Origin: an archaeon
GTDB taxonomy: Archaea; Asgardarchaeota; Hermodarchaeia; Hermodarchaeales; Hermodarchaeaceae
Assembly: GCA_016550485.1 (NCBI GenBank)
Contig: JABXGV010000171.1
Span: 1-8,360 of the forward strand
DNA length: 8,360 nt
Reading direction: 5' to 3'
Shown here: one piece after another, positions 1 to 5,605 of the stretch
How positions within the stretch are numbered: position 1 is the first letter of the stretch
Layout: each line of letters begins with the position of its first letter
Notes under the pieces: generated by a model
What the model was told of the DNA's origin: nothing
The model's input: only the letters and a program-made list of their open reading frames with translations
Database searches by the model: none
Translations under genes and position numbers: made by a program

Positions 1-809
1 ATTTTGTATAAGCCGCCCATGGCATGTCCGAAAGAATGGGTGATACCAAGTTGAGCGTTACTCCATGAAAGACCTGCGATTGTTGCTGCGTTTTGAAGTT
101 TTTCTCGGGCTTCCATGTCATGTGGGTCGTTATACGCCCGAGGTAGATACTTGAGGAGCAGTTTGACGGCATGAATGGCTAAGGCATCGCTGAAGTCGTT
201 GCGCCATTGAACTGTAAAGGGGTCAACCGCTTGAGCGAGAGCATCCATACCCGTAGCTGCAGTTACTTCAGAGGGTGCAGTCTTGGTAAACTCTGGGTCA
301 AGAATCGATACAGAAGGTATGAGAACTGGATGAATAAGTTCCATTTTGCGGCCACTCTTAGTGTCAGTGACAACAGCTGCCCAAGTGACATCAGACCCAG
401 TACCAGCGGTTGTAGGTATTGCCACAAGAGTCATCTTGACTGGCGGAATCGGAGTGAGCGGCGTGATATCATCCATAGGAATGTCAGGATGTTCAAATAG
501 CACCATAGCTACCTTAGCCACATCGATGCAAGAACCACCGCCTAGACCTATTATCACGTCAGGCTTGAAGGTACGGACTAGCTCTAAGCACTGATTTACG
601 ACTGTATCGGGAGGTTCAGGAAGCACACCGTCAAATTGGGCGATCGCTTTTCCAGCCGCCTTAAGCTTCTCTATGACGCGATCGAGAAGCCCTAACTTGA
701 CCATAGTTTTGTCAGTTACAATAAAGACACGAGCGCCTTCGATCTCTTCGAGGTGATCAATAGCATCCTCGCCAAACACAATGAGAGGAGGAGAACGAAA
801 GAACCACAT
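1..809 (-). CDS. Iron-containing alcohol dehydrogenase (group III), 3' end beyond the window
   Basis: This is the first 269 codons of an NAD(P)-dependent alcohol dehydrogenase of the Fe-ADH family, which interconverts alcohols and aldehydes or ketones in the cytoplasm. The reading frame is open to the window edge, so the C-terminal part of the helical domain is missing. The N-terminal dinucleotide-binding domain shows the GLGGGSCID loop (residues 88-96) and the family signature IPTTAGTGSD (131-140). The metal site shows Asp189 in TGMDALAQ and His262 in FGHAMGG; the last His ligand (family 'PHG') would lie past the edge. The position that is usually the first His ligand (D-x3-H) is Gln193. The ATG is supported by GGAG at 818-821, 8 bases upstream. 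The substrate cannot be told from sequence. The SCP-2-like gene upstream on the same strand makes a lipid-derived alcohol conceivable, but this is only inference. Confidence 0.93.
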   Translation of the reverse strand, partial: MWFFRSPPLIVFGEDAIDHLEEIEGARVFIVTDKTMVKLGLLDRVIEKLKAAGKAIAQFDGVLPEPPDTVVNQCLELVRTFKPDVIIGLGGGSCIDVAKVAMVLFEHPDIPMDDITPLTPIPPVKMTLVAIPTTAGTGSDVTWAAVVTDTKSGRKMELIHPVLIPSVSILDPEFTKTAPSEVTAATGMDALAQAVDPFTVQWRNDFSDALAIHAVKLLLKYLPRAYNDPHDMEAREKLQNAATIAGLSWSNAQLGITHSFGHAMGGLYK

Positions 810-879
810 AATAATTTCTCCAATAATTTATGGTCTATTCATGGTCTTACAGGTAGAAAAGTTCGTAGGCTTGAACACT

Positions 880-903
880 AATTCCTTAGACGAAAAAGGA
901 ATT
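880..903 (-). repeat. Inverted repeat between SCP-2-like and Fe-ADH genes, possible terminator
   Basis: The arms AATTCCTT (880-887) and AAGGAATT (896-903) are perfect 8-bp complements around an 8-base loop. They lie 40 bases past the stop of the minus-strand SCP-2-like gene. Read on the minus strand, a run of five Ts (893-897) sits at the arm/loop junction. It could be a weak terminator or a protein-binding dyad. No T tract follows the hairpin, so the role is uncertain. Confidence 0.35.
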
Positions 904-942
904 GGGATGACAGCCCAACAAAGGGGTATTTGAGTAGGTAGG

Positions 943-1350
943 TTAGAACTCTGTGTCAACCATTTGCGCTGTGCGGACGAGTTCTTTGGCTGCACGGGTA
1001 GCGCGCATCACCTTGGCACGATCACCGGTTAACTTCATTTTTCGGGTGAGCAGTGCCTTAATCGGATCAAGGCGACCTGTGACAATAGCTTCCCAGTTCG
1101 CATAGGGGCCTTCGTAGATGAATGCAGTTTGTTTGGCTTCTCGGTTTGGAAGTACGTCATACCCACGACACTTTCCATGCCATAGATCCATCCACAAAAC
1201 GATTTCTTCAGGAACCCCTGCTGTCTCGTCAGCCCATACGATGAATAGGAAATCTCCTTCCCAATCGTGAGCCGCCTCTTCATAGGCTTTGTTTTCGTTC
1301 AACGCTTTAACGTAGGCTTCCAGCCACTCTTCTGTCCCGAATTTCACCAT
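943..1350 (-). CDS. SCP-2 sterol-carrier-like lipid-binding protein
   Basis: This is a 135-residue protein that resembles a stand-alone SCP-2 domain: an N-terminal amphipathic helix (FGTEEWLEAYVKALNEN), a beta-sheet core, and a C-terminal segment with the family-like pattern GPYANWEAIVTGRLDPIKAL followed by a basic helix. The whole length is one domain, as expected for archaeal and bacterial versions. SCP-2 folds bind lipids or fatty acyl-CoA in a hydrophobic tunnel; archaea lack sterols, so the ligand is probably another lipid. There is no signal peptide and no peroxisome-type tail. The ATG is preceded by GGTGA at 1360-1364 with 9 bases of spacing. The gene lies 101 bases after the ammonia-lyase and 133 bases before the Fe-ADH, all on one strand, so co-expression is possible but not shown. 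The family call rests on remembered motif resemblance. Confidence 0.8.
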   Translation of the reverse strand: MVKFGTEEWLEAYVKALNENKAYEEAAHDWEGDFLFIVWADETAGVPEEIVLWMDLWHGKCRGYDVLPNREAKQTAFIYEGPYANWEAIVTGRLDPIKALLTRKMKLTGDRAKVMRATRAAKELVRTAQMVDTEF

Positions 1351-1451
1351 TGTATATTATCACCGTTGGTGCGCTGGTGGTGTACTATTTCTGGATTAGG
1401 TCTTAAAGTGATTTGGTTGAAACATAAAATTACAGTACTGGGTGGCTAGTC

Positions 1452-2435
1452 TCAGCAGATTCTTGAAAGAAGGGATTGGTCGATATTGGACCCACTGGCG
1501 ATTATAACGACTCGCTCTTTGGAATGAAAATCGATTTTTCTTTGGAGAAGTGCTGCAATCCCTACAACACCTGCGGGTTCGAGGATACGATGTTCGTTTT
1601 TCAGCGTCCATTGAATGGCGTCTATTAACTCGCTTTCCTCGACTAACAGAACATCATCAACGAAGGTACGAGCGATGTCAAGGTTGATTTGCTCGGTGTT
1701 TCCTGCCAACCCATCGGCAATTGTAGATTCGATAGGGACTCTGAATAATCGGCCTGCGTGGTAGTTCTCGTAAAAGGCCCGTGTGGCTGTAGTTTGGATG
1801 CCGACAACCCGAATCTGTGGGTTAACTGTTTTTACCCATGTTGCTATGCCACTGATGAGCCCGCCACCACCAATTGGGACTAAAAACGTCTCCGCTTCGG
1901 GAAGCCTTTCTAAGACTTCATAGCCTATCGTGCCTTGTCCTGCGATTACCAAAGGGTCAGCGTAGGCGTGGACCAATGTAGCCCCTGTCTCTTCAGCGAG
2001 TTGACGGCTGTAGGTTGCTGCTTCATCATAGTTGGTGCCATGGTATATCACATTGGCACCATAAGCCTCGCATTTACCCACCTTTAATGGTGAGGCCCCT
2101 TTTGGTACAATAATCGAAGCAGGAATGCCTTTCTGCTTAGCAGCATACGCAACCGCTAGTCCGTGGTTACCGGTAGAAGCCGTTAAAACGCCCTTTGCAG
2201 CTGTTTCTGAAGGTAGCGAAGCAATCTTGTTATAAGCACCTCTGAGCTTGAAAACACCAGTGCGCTGTAGGGATTCCCATTTCACCGCAATAGATGCACC
2301 CGATATTTCACTAAGAGCAGGAGAGGGCTCCAGAGGAGTAATGAGCACTACTCCGGTAAGGCGTTTTCGTGCTTGGAGGATCATGGTAGGTGTAACCGTT
2401 GTCTTAGAACCCGATGGCTGAGATGAACTAGGCAT
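1452..2435 (-). CDS. Threonine/serine ammonia-lyase (PLP fold type II), short form
   Basis: This 327-residue cytoplasmic enzyme is expected to deaminate threonine to 2-oxobutyrate, or serine to pyruvate, using pyridoxal phosphate. Visible landmarks are the PLP lysine Lys63 in GVFKLRGAYNK, the substrate loop STGNHG (87-92), the phosphate-binding glycine loop PIGGGGLISG (187-196), EPAG (286-289) and SGSNID (314-319). The length fits the catabolic or unregulated form: there is no C-terminal ACT-like domain as in biosynthetic IlvA, so isoleucine feedback through that domain is not expected. The STGNHG loop, in place of the common S(S/A)GNHAQG, recalls the EutB-type branch of ectoine-use dehydratases, so a related hydroxy-amino-acid substrate is possible. 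The ATG gives a roughly 15-residue extension before the core; a weak GAG lies upstream, and the in-frame ATG at codon 18 is an alternative start. Confidence 0.9.
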   Translation of the reverse strand: MPSSSQPSGSKTTVTPTMILQARKRLTGVVLITPLEPSPALSEISGASIAVKWESLQRTGVFKLRGAYNKIASLPSETAAKGVLTASTGNHGLAVAYAAKQKGIPASIIVPKGASPLKVGKCEAYGANVIYHGTNYDEAATYSRQLAEETGATLVHAYADPLVIAGQGTIGYEVLERLPEAETFLVPIGGGGLISGIATWVKTVNPQIRVVGIQTTATRAFYENYHAGRLFRVPIESTIADGLAGNTEQINLDIARTFVDDVLLVEESELIDAIQWTLKNEHRILEPAGVVGIAALLQRKIDFHSKERVVIIASGSNIDQSLLSRIC

Positions 2436-2550
2436 AGCAGCACTCTCGCCCTAATTAGAACTTCACCACTGATAACCTTTCCCAGTTACCATGGATTCAA
2501 ATTCTTGAGAAACACACAAAAGAGTGCCTTCCCTAGTTCTTCTGCACGGG

Positions 2551-2558
2551 TTTATAAG
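2551..2558. promoter_or_regulatory. Near-symmetric TATA box in a divergent promoter region
   Basis: TTTATAAG reads as CTTATAAA on the other strand, so it could serve either divergent gene. Toward the plus strand it lies 59 bases before the TTG of the triple zinc-ribbon gene, predicting a leader of about 30 bases. Toward the minus strand it would give a leader of about 90 bases for the ammonia-lyase. It is flanked by the inverted hexamers TAGTTC (2534-2539) and GAACTA (2562-2567) and by GCAC/GTGC (2544-2547, 2558-2561), which may be a regulator site. Confidence 0.55.
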
Positions 2559-2596
2559 TGCGAACTATTTCACTAGAACATAATCATCCAATAGAA

Positions 2597-2603
2597 GAGA
2601 TGA
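2597..2603 (+). promoter_or_regulatory. Ribosome binding site deciding the TTG start at 2610
   Basis: GAGATGA matches the Shine-Dalgarno form GAGGTGA at six of seven positions and ends 6 bases before the TTG. The ATG at 2600 that overlaps this site is in another frame and reaches a stop after 16 codons, which supports the TTG. Confidence 0.6.
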
Positions 2604-2609
2604 ACACTA

Positions 2610-3134
2610 TTGGCACTAGAAGAGCTTCATCATATTGTAAGCTGCAGTAAATGCGGCCAACCAAAGGTAATATCTGACGCTATTGATAAAGGCAGGCGCG
2701 GCAGACATGGAGAGATGCTCATCAAGCTGATACACCGCTGTCCAGCTCATGGTCGTGAGAAGGGAACCATGGTCCCGCTAGGACTCATTGAGGAGGGCAG
2801 ACATTTCGTTAGGGAACAGATACTTCGGTGTAAGCGCTGTGGCGGTTTTACAGAAATCGTTGATACCAAAGTTGATGGGCGCTATGTCATTCTAAAAGTT
2901 CGATGTCCAGAGCACGGCAAAGGCAAGAGGAAAATCGCTCAACCAGTCTTTGACATCATAATGGAGGAACATCCACCCCACCATCCACCTGAACATCCTC
3001 CCCACCCACATGAGCCCCACCCTCCTCCACACGACCCGCATAGACCTCCAGGTCCAAGGTTCTGTCCTAGCTGTGGAGTTGAAGTCCCAGAACCCGATAG
3101 TAAATACTGTCATAACTGCGGTGCGCCTCTATAG
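2610..3134 (+). CDS. Triple zinc-ribbon protein with His/Pro-rich linker, function unknown
   Basis: This is a 174-residue soluble protein with no membrane segment or signal peptide. It has two similar N-terminal modules: Cys12-x2-Cys15 with Cys44-x2-His47, and Cys74-x2-Cys77 with Cys99-x2-His102. Both second halves end in the pattern RCPxHG, so the two look like an internal duplication of about 60 residues. A linker at 121-147 follows, with nine His, fourteen Pro and only four other residues. The protein ends in a classical zinc ribbon, Cys152-x2-Cys155 and Cys167-x2-Cys170 (CPSCG...CHNCG). The ribbons suggest structural zinc and nucleic-acid or protein contacts; the His-rich stretch could bind extra metal ions. 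I do not recognise a named family and assign no function. The start is TTG, supported by a good ribosome site and an upstream TATA box. The gene is divergent from the ammonia-lyase and convergent with TrmI. Confidence 0.85.
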   Translation: MALEELHHIVSCSKCGQPKVISDAIDKGRRGRHGEMLIKLIHRCPAHGREKGTMVPLGLIEEGRHFVREQILRCKRCGGFTEIVDTKVDGRYVILKVRCPEHGKGKRKIAQPVFDIIMEEHPPHHPPEHPPHPHEPHPPPHDPHRPPGPRFCPSCGVEVPEPDSKYCHNCGAPL

Positions 3135-3307
3135 ATACGATCGCAGACACGGAATTAGCTTCAGCGAGCAGCTGTACAAATCCTAGACCTGCTGCTTTGA
3201 TGGGAGGAGACATTCTCACCCCACGGAAGGCGCCCCGACTGTTATTTCAGGAATACAGTTCGTGGACTGACAAATAACATTTGTAGCAGTGGTTACAGAA
3301 CCGATTC

Positions 3308-4096
3308 TCACTTACGTTTTGCAGCAGGGGGGTACACTTTGCGAGCGGAGGTGAGGTACCCGGTGTGCCCTATCATCCGTGTGGCGGGTCGTGTTTTTCC
3401 AATTCGCGCGTGGATTTCCCGTTCGATGAGTTCACGGGTTTGGATTTCAGTGAAGTGAGATTCATAGAGAGCTTCAACAGTTCGTTGTACCTGCTCTATG
3501 GTGGGGGAGAATGACACGAAGACGGCTCCGCCCCGTAAAGCTTCATACGCTAGGGGAACCGTACTCCAGGGCGTCGCCATATCGAGAACTACCGCGTCCA
3601 CTTCCTGCTCGTCGATTCCCTCCAGAATATCTTGTTGTTTAACGGTAACTGCCTTCTCTAGCCCCACCCTTGCTATGTTCTTTTGTGCCGTTTCCGAGAA
3701 GTCTTCTCGCAGTTCGTAGGAATAGACATGACCCTTAGGCTGGACGTGATACCCAAGGATGCTGGTGAGAGCCCCACTTCCTGTTCCTGCCTCTACTACA
3801 ATAGAGCCAGGGCCGATTCCTGTTAATAGCAGGATTAGCCCTGCATCCTTTGGATAAATAATGTTGGTTTGTCTCCCCATTTTCAGGGCAAGATCACGGG
3901 GCAATGGTGGCAGCGCAGCGACTTGTTTACCAAGGCTGGTTGCAACAAAGCTTCCATACTTTTGACCAATGATGTCGTCGAATTGGATAATACCTCGGTG
4001 CAGATGAAAGGATTTGCCTGCTTCGACGCGGAGCAGCCATGTCTTACCGGGTTCCAGATAGAGGAGAACAGAATCTCCTTCACGAATTACTGTCAT
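3308..4096 (-). CDS. trmI: tRNA (adenine-N1)-methyltransferase, archaeal TrmI type (m1A57/58)
   Basis: This is a 262-residue SAM-dependent enzyme that places N1-methyladenosine in the T-loop of tRNA. Archaeal members modify A58, and often A57 as well. Residues 1-70 form the small N-terminal beta domain, and the linker pattern QTNIIYPKDAGLIL (76-89) is typical of the family. The Rossmann core shows SAM motif I, VVEAGTGSGAL (100-110), the ribose-binding acid Glu128 in YSYELRED, and LDMATPW (171-177), which holds the place of the active-site LDxPxPW motif. The C-terminal RPATRMIGHTGYL (236-248) is also a family signature. Length is normal for the family. The ATG is supported by GGTGG at 4103-4107, 6 bases upstream. 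It is divergent from the radical SAM gene across a 106-base gap and convergent with the triple zinc-ribbon gene. Confidence 0.93.
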   Translation of the reverse strand: MTVIREGDSVLLYLEPGKTWLLRVEAGKSFHLHRGIIQFDDIIGQKYGSFVATSLGKQVAALPPLPRDLALKMGRQTNIIYPKDAGLILLLTGIGPGSIVVEAGTGSGALTSILGYHVQPKGHVYSYELREDFSETAQKNIARVGLEKAVTVKQQDILEGIDEQEVDAVVLDMATPWSTVPLAYEALRGGAVFVSFSPTIEQVQRTVEALYESHFTEIQTRELIEREIHARIGKTRPATRMIGHTGYLTSARKVYPPAAKRK

Positions 4097-4161
4097 TGAG
4101 CGCCACCGACCAGCCTACCGCTCACCCCCTTTTTGAGCCTTCCGACAAGAACAATAGAAGC

Positions 4162-4170
4162 GAAATATCA
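4162..4170 (+). promoter_or_regulatory. TATA-like box for the radical SAM gene
   Basis: GAAATATCA in an A-rich context lies 41 bases before the GTG start. A TATA box here would place transcription start near 4190, giving a leader of only about 10 bases. That would explain why no Shine-Dalgarno site is visible before the GTG. This is inferred from position and base content only. Confidence 0.4.
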
Positions 4171-4176
4171 AAAGCC

Positions 4177-4194
4177 TAGGATGTCTACATCCTA
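4177..4194. promoter_or_regulatory. Perfect 18-bp dyad, candidate operator
   Basis: TAGGATGT and ACATCCTA are perfect 8-bp inverted arms around a CT centre. The dyad sits between the TATA-like box and the GTG start of the radical SAM gene, overlapping the expected transcription start. That is a common position for archaeal repressor sites. It is about 80 bases from the divergent TrmI start. The two-base centre makes an RNA hairpin unlikely, which favours binding by a dimeric protein. Confidence 0.5.
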
Positions 4195-4202
4195 TTCCAG
4201 AA

Positions 4203-5279
4203 GTGGAAAGTGTGGATTTAGAATCAATACAAAGAAGTCCCTGTGTCAGAGAAGCCCGTCACTACGAAAAGAGAGAGGACAATTCTGTTCAATGCGGCGT
4301 TTGTGAGAGACGCTGTAAAATAAAGAACGGGAAGCGAGGTTATTGCGGGGCACGAATCAACTTTGATGGACGCCTTTACGTCCTCACGTATGGGGATATC
4401 AGCTCCATCAACGCGAACCCCATTGAGAAGAAGCCGTTTGCCCACTTCCATCCAGGAACGAACGCTTTAACCATTGGAGGCTGGGGCTGCAACGCTGCTT
4501 GCCCGTGGTGCCAGAATTGGAGTATCAGTAAGCGTCACCCGAACCCAAACCGCTGCGATTACCTCTCCCCTGAAAGGTTTGTAGAAGAAATACCTCGGAG
4601 AGGGTGCCATGGGACCAGTTATTCCTTCAGTGAACCCACCACAGTGTTCTTTGAGTACTCACTGGACGCTATGCCAAAGACAAGGGCTGCTGGCTACTAT
4701 AGCACCTATGTCACGAACGGCTATATGACGACTGACACCCTAGAGCGCCTCGCAGAAGCAGGGCTCGATGCCATGAACATAGATATCAAGGGGTGCCACG
4801 ATGAGATTCTCCGTTATTGCGGACTCGAAATGGAGAAAATCTGGCGGAACGCACAGCTAGCCCGTGATCTAGGAATCTGGGTGGAAATCACAACGCTCGT
4901 AATTCCAGGGGTAAACGACACAACCAAATGCCTGTCCACGATTGCAGACCGCATCTGCAACGATTTAGGTTCTGATGTGCCATGGCACGTGAGTGGTTTT
5001 CGTCCCGCTTACAAATCTGAAGAATATGGGTTAACGACACCGACTCCCCTGAAAACCCTTGAAACTGCCCACTCCATCGGGCAGAAGGCAGGCCTTCATT
5101 ACGTCTACATCGGGAATGTATGGAATCACCCCGCTGAAAACACTTACTGCAAGAATCCCAGTTGTAGGGCGTTACTCGTAAAAAGAATCGGTTATGACAT
5201 CCACCTCGTTGGCTTAACTCCAACAGGGCATTGTAGCAAATGCCAAACCCCAAACCATTTTATAATGCCACCCAGTTGA
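4203..5279 (+). CDS. amrS: Radical SAM enzyme, AmmeMemoRadiSam (AmrS) / PflA-activase-like family
   Basis: This 358-residue radical SAM protein uses a [4Fe-4S] cluster to cleave S-adenosylmethionine to a 5'-deoxyadenosyl radical. The cluster motif is Cys96-x3-Cys100-x2-Cys103 in GGWGCNAACPWCQNW. An N-terminal Cys cluster (Cys31, Cys34, Cys38, Cys48; family pattern CxxCxxxC...GxCG) precedes the barrel. Further family signatures are SYSFSEPTTVFFEY and YVYIGNVWNHPAENTYC. The C-terminus carries Cys316, Cys321, Cys344 and Cys347, probably a zinc or cluster site. Architecture and length fit the AmmeMemoRadiSam radical SAM component (COG1180 group), whose substrate I do not know. The usual partner genes (AmmeMemoRadiSam A and B) are not in this window. 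The start is GTG with no clear ribosome site, and an in-frame GTG at 4212 is an alternative; conserved residues begin near residue 17 in either case. A small zinc-ribbon gene follows after 40 bases. Confidence 0.88.
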   Translation: MESVDLESIQRSPCVREARHYEKREDNSVQCGVCERRCKIKNGKRGYCGARINFDGRLYVLTYGDISSINANPIEKKPFAHFHPGTNALTIGGWGCNAACPWCQNWSISKRHPNPNRCDYLSPERFVEEIPRRGCHGTSYSFSEPTTVFFEYSLDAMPKTRAAGYYSTYVTNGYMTTDTLERLAEAGLDAMNIDIKGCHDEILRYCGLEMEKIWRNAQLARDLGIWVEITTLVIPGVNDTTKCLSTIADRICNDLGSDVPWHVSGFRPAYKSEEYGLTTPTPLKTLETAHSIGQKAGLHYVYIGNVWNHPAENTYCKNPSCRALLVKRIGYDIHLVGLTPTGHCSKCQTPNHFIMPPS

Positions 5280-5319
5280 GGGGGAACTACACATCCAAAA
5301 TGCAAACGGAGATAATACC

Positions 5320-5481
5320 ATGTCAAAACCCTCCAAACAAATCGGACTATGCCCAAAATGCGACAATATGCTAACAAAAGATGATATTTCTCAAATCAGA
5401 ATCAAAGGATGGCCAAGAAGGTGCCGCTCTGTCTTCGTATGCAAGAACTGTCAGTACATCATCGGACTCGCAAACGCATAG
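5320..5481 (+). CDS. Small 53-residue zinc-ribbon protein
   Basis: This short gene encodes 53 residues with a single zinc ribbon: Cys11-x2-Cys14 (GLCPKCD) and Cys41-x2-Cys44 (FVCKNCQ), 26 residues apart, with an extra Cys35. The middle is basic and the tail is hydrophobic (YIIGLANA). GGAG at 5308-5311 lies 8 bases before the ATG, which strongly supports translation. It begins 40 bases after the stop of the radical SAM gene on the same strand with no visible terminator between, so I infer one transcript. Such mini-ribbons often bind nucleic acid or support a larger complex. No function can be assigned here; a partner role for the radical SAM enzyme is a guess from position. Confidence 0.8.
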   Translation: MSKPSKQIGLCPKCDNMLTKDDISQIRIKGWPRRCRSVFVCKNCQYIIGLANA

Positions 5482-5538
5482 CCACACAAACATTTGCGCT
5501 CCTATTCGACCTACTATCCTATCTAGCTCCTCTACACA

Positions 5539-5547
5539 CCTAAAAGG
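5539..5547 (+). promoter_or_regulatory. Possible TATA-like box before the zinc-ribbon membrane gene pair
   Basis: CCTAAAAGG lies 67 bases before the ATG at 5606, close to the 59- and 54-base distances of the other two candidate boxes on this strand. The rest of the gap 5482-5605 shows no terminator hairpin and no further gene. The call rests on weak sequence evidence. Confidence 0.3.
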
Positions 5548-5592
5548 CGGAAACAGTTAAGGGCTCTTACATCTAAGTTTGAGTACTCCTAT

Positions 5593-5598
5593 AGGAGG
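5593..5598 (+). promoter_or_regulatory. Strong ribosome binding site deciding the ATG at 5606
   Basis: AGGAGG is a full-strength Shine-Dalgarno core ending 7 bases before the ATG at 5606. It rules out the longer in-frame TTG start at 5579, which would place this site inside the coding region. Confidence 0.85.
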
Positions 5599-5605
5599 AA
5601 ACAGA

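Noticed and set aside
207..594. Plus-strand open frames opposite the alcohol dehydrogenase
   Set aside because: They are antisense to well-conserved dehydrogenase motifs and show no domain features of their own.
3167..3196. Six-bp inverted repeat AGCAGC/GCTGCT after the triple zinc-ribbon gene
   Set aside because: The 18-base loop is long and only three Ts follow, so it is weak as a terminator. The rest of the 173-base convergent gap shows nothing clear.
3067..3213. Minus-strand frame of 48 codons starting ATG at 3213, beginning MSPPIKAAGLGFVQLLAEA
   Set aside because: The first part looks protein-like and GGTGA lies just upstream, but only about 2 bases separate the site from the ATG. The second half is antisense to the conserved C-terminal zinc ribbon. 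Not enough to call a gene.
3869..4099. Plus-strand frame opposite the N-terminal part of TrmI
   Set aside because: It is a shadow of the TrmI codon pattern, with no family resemblance.
4181..4304. ATG frame starting inside the 18-bp dyad and running into the radical SAM gene
   Set aside because: It is out of frame with the radical SAM gene, has no ribosome site, and its translation shows no recognisable features. A regulatory upstream frame cannot be excluded but is unsupported.
4888..5253. Minus-strand 121-codon frame opposite the radical SAM gene
   Set aside because: It is antisense to conserved radical SAM C-terminal motifs; its Cys-rich look is an effect of the opposite strand.
5546..5604. 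Imperfect direct repeat GGCGGAAACAG / GGAGGAAACAG
   Set aside because: One mismatch in 11 bases, and the second copy is simply the ribosome binding site; this is likely chance.
5579..5605. TTG start giving a 9-residue longer first zinc-ribbon membrane protein
   Set aside because: The AGGAGG site lies inside this extension and points to the ATG at 5606.
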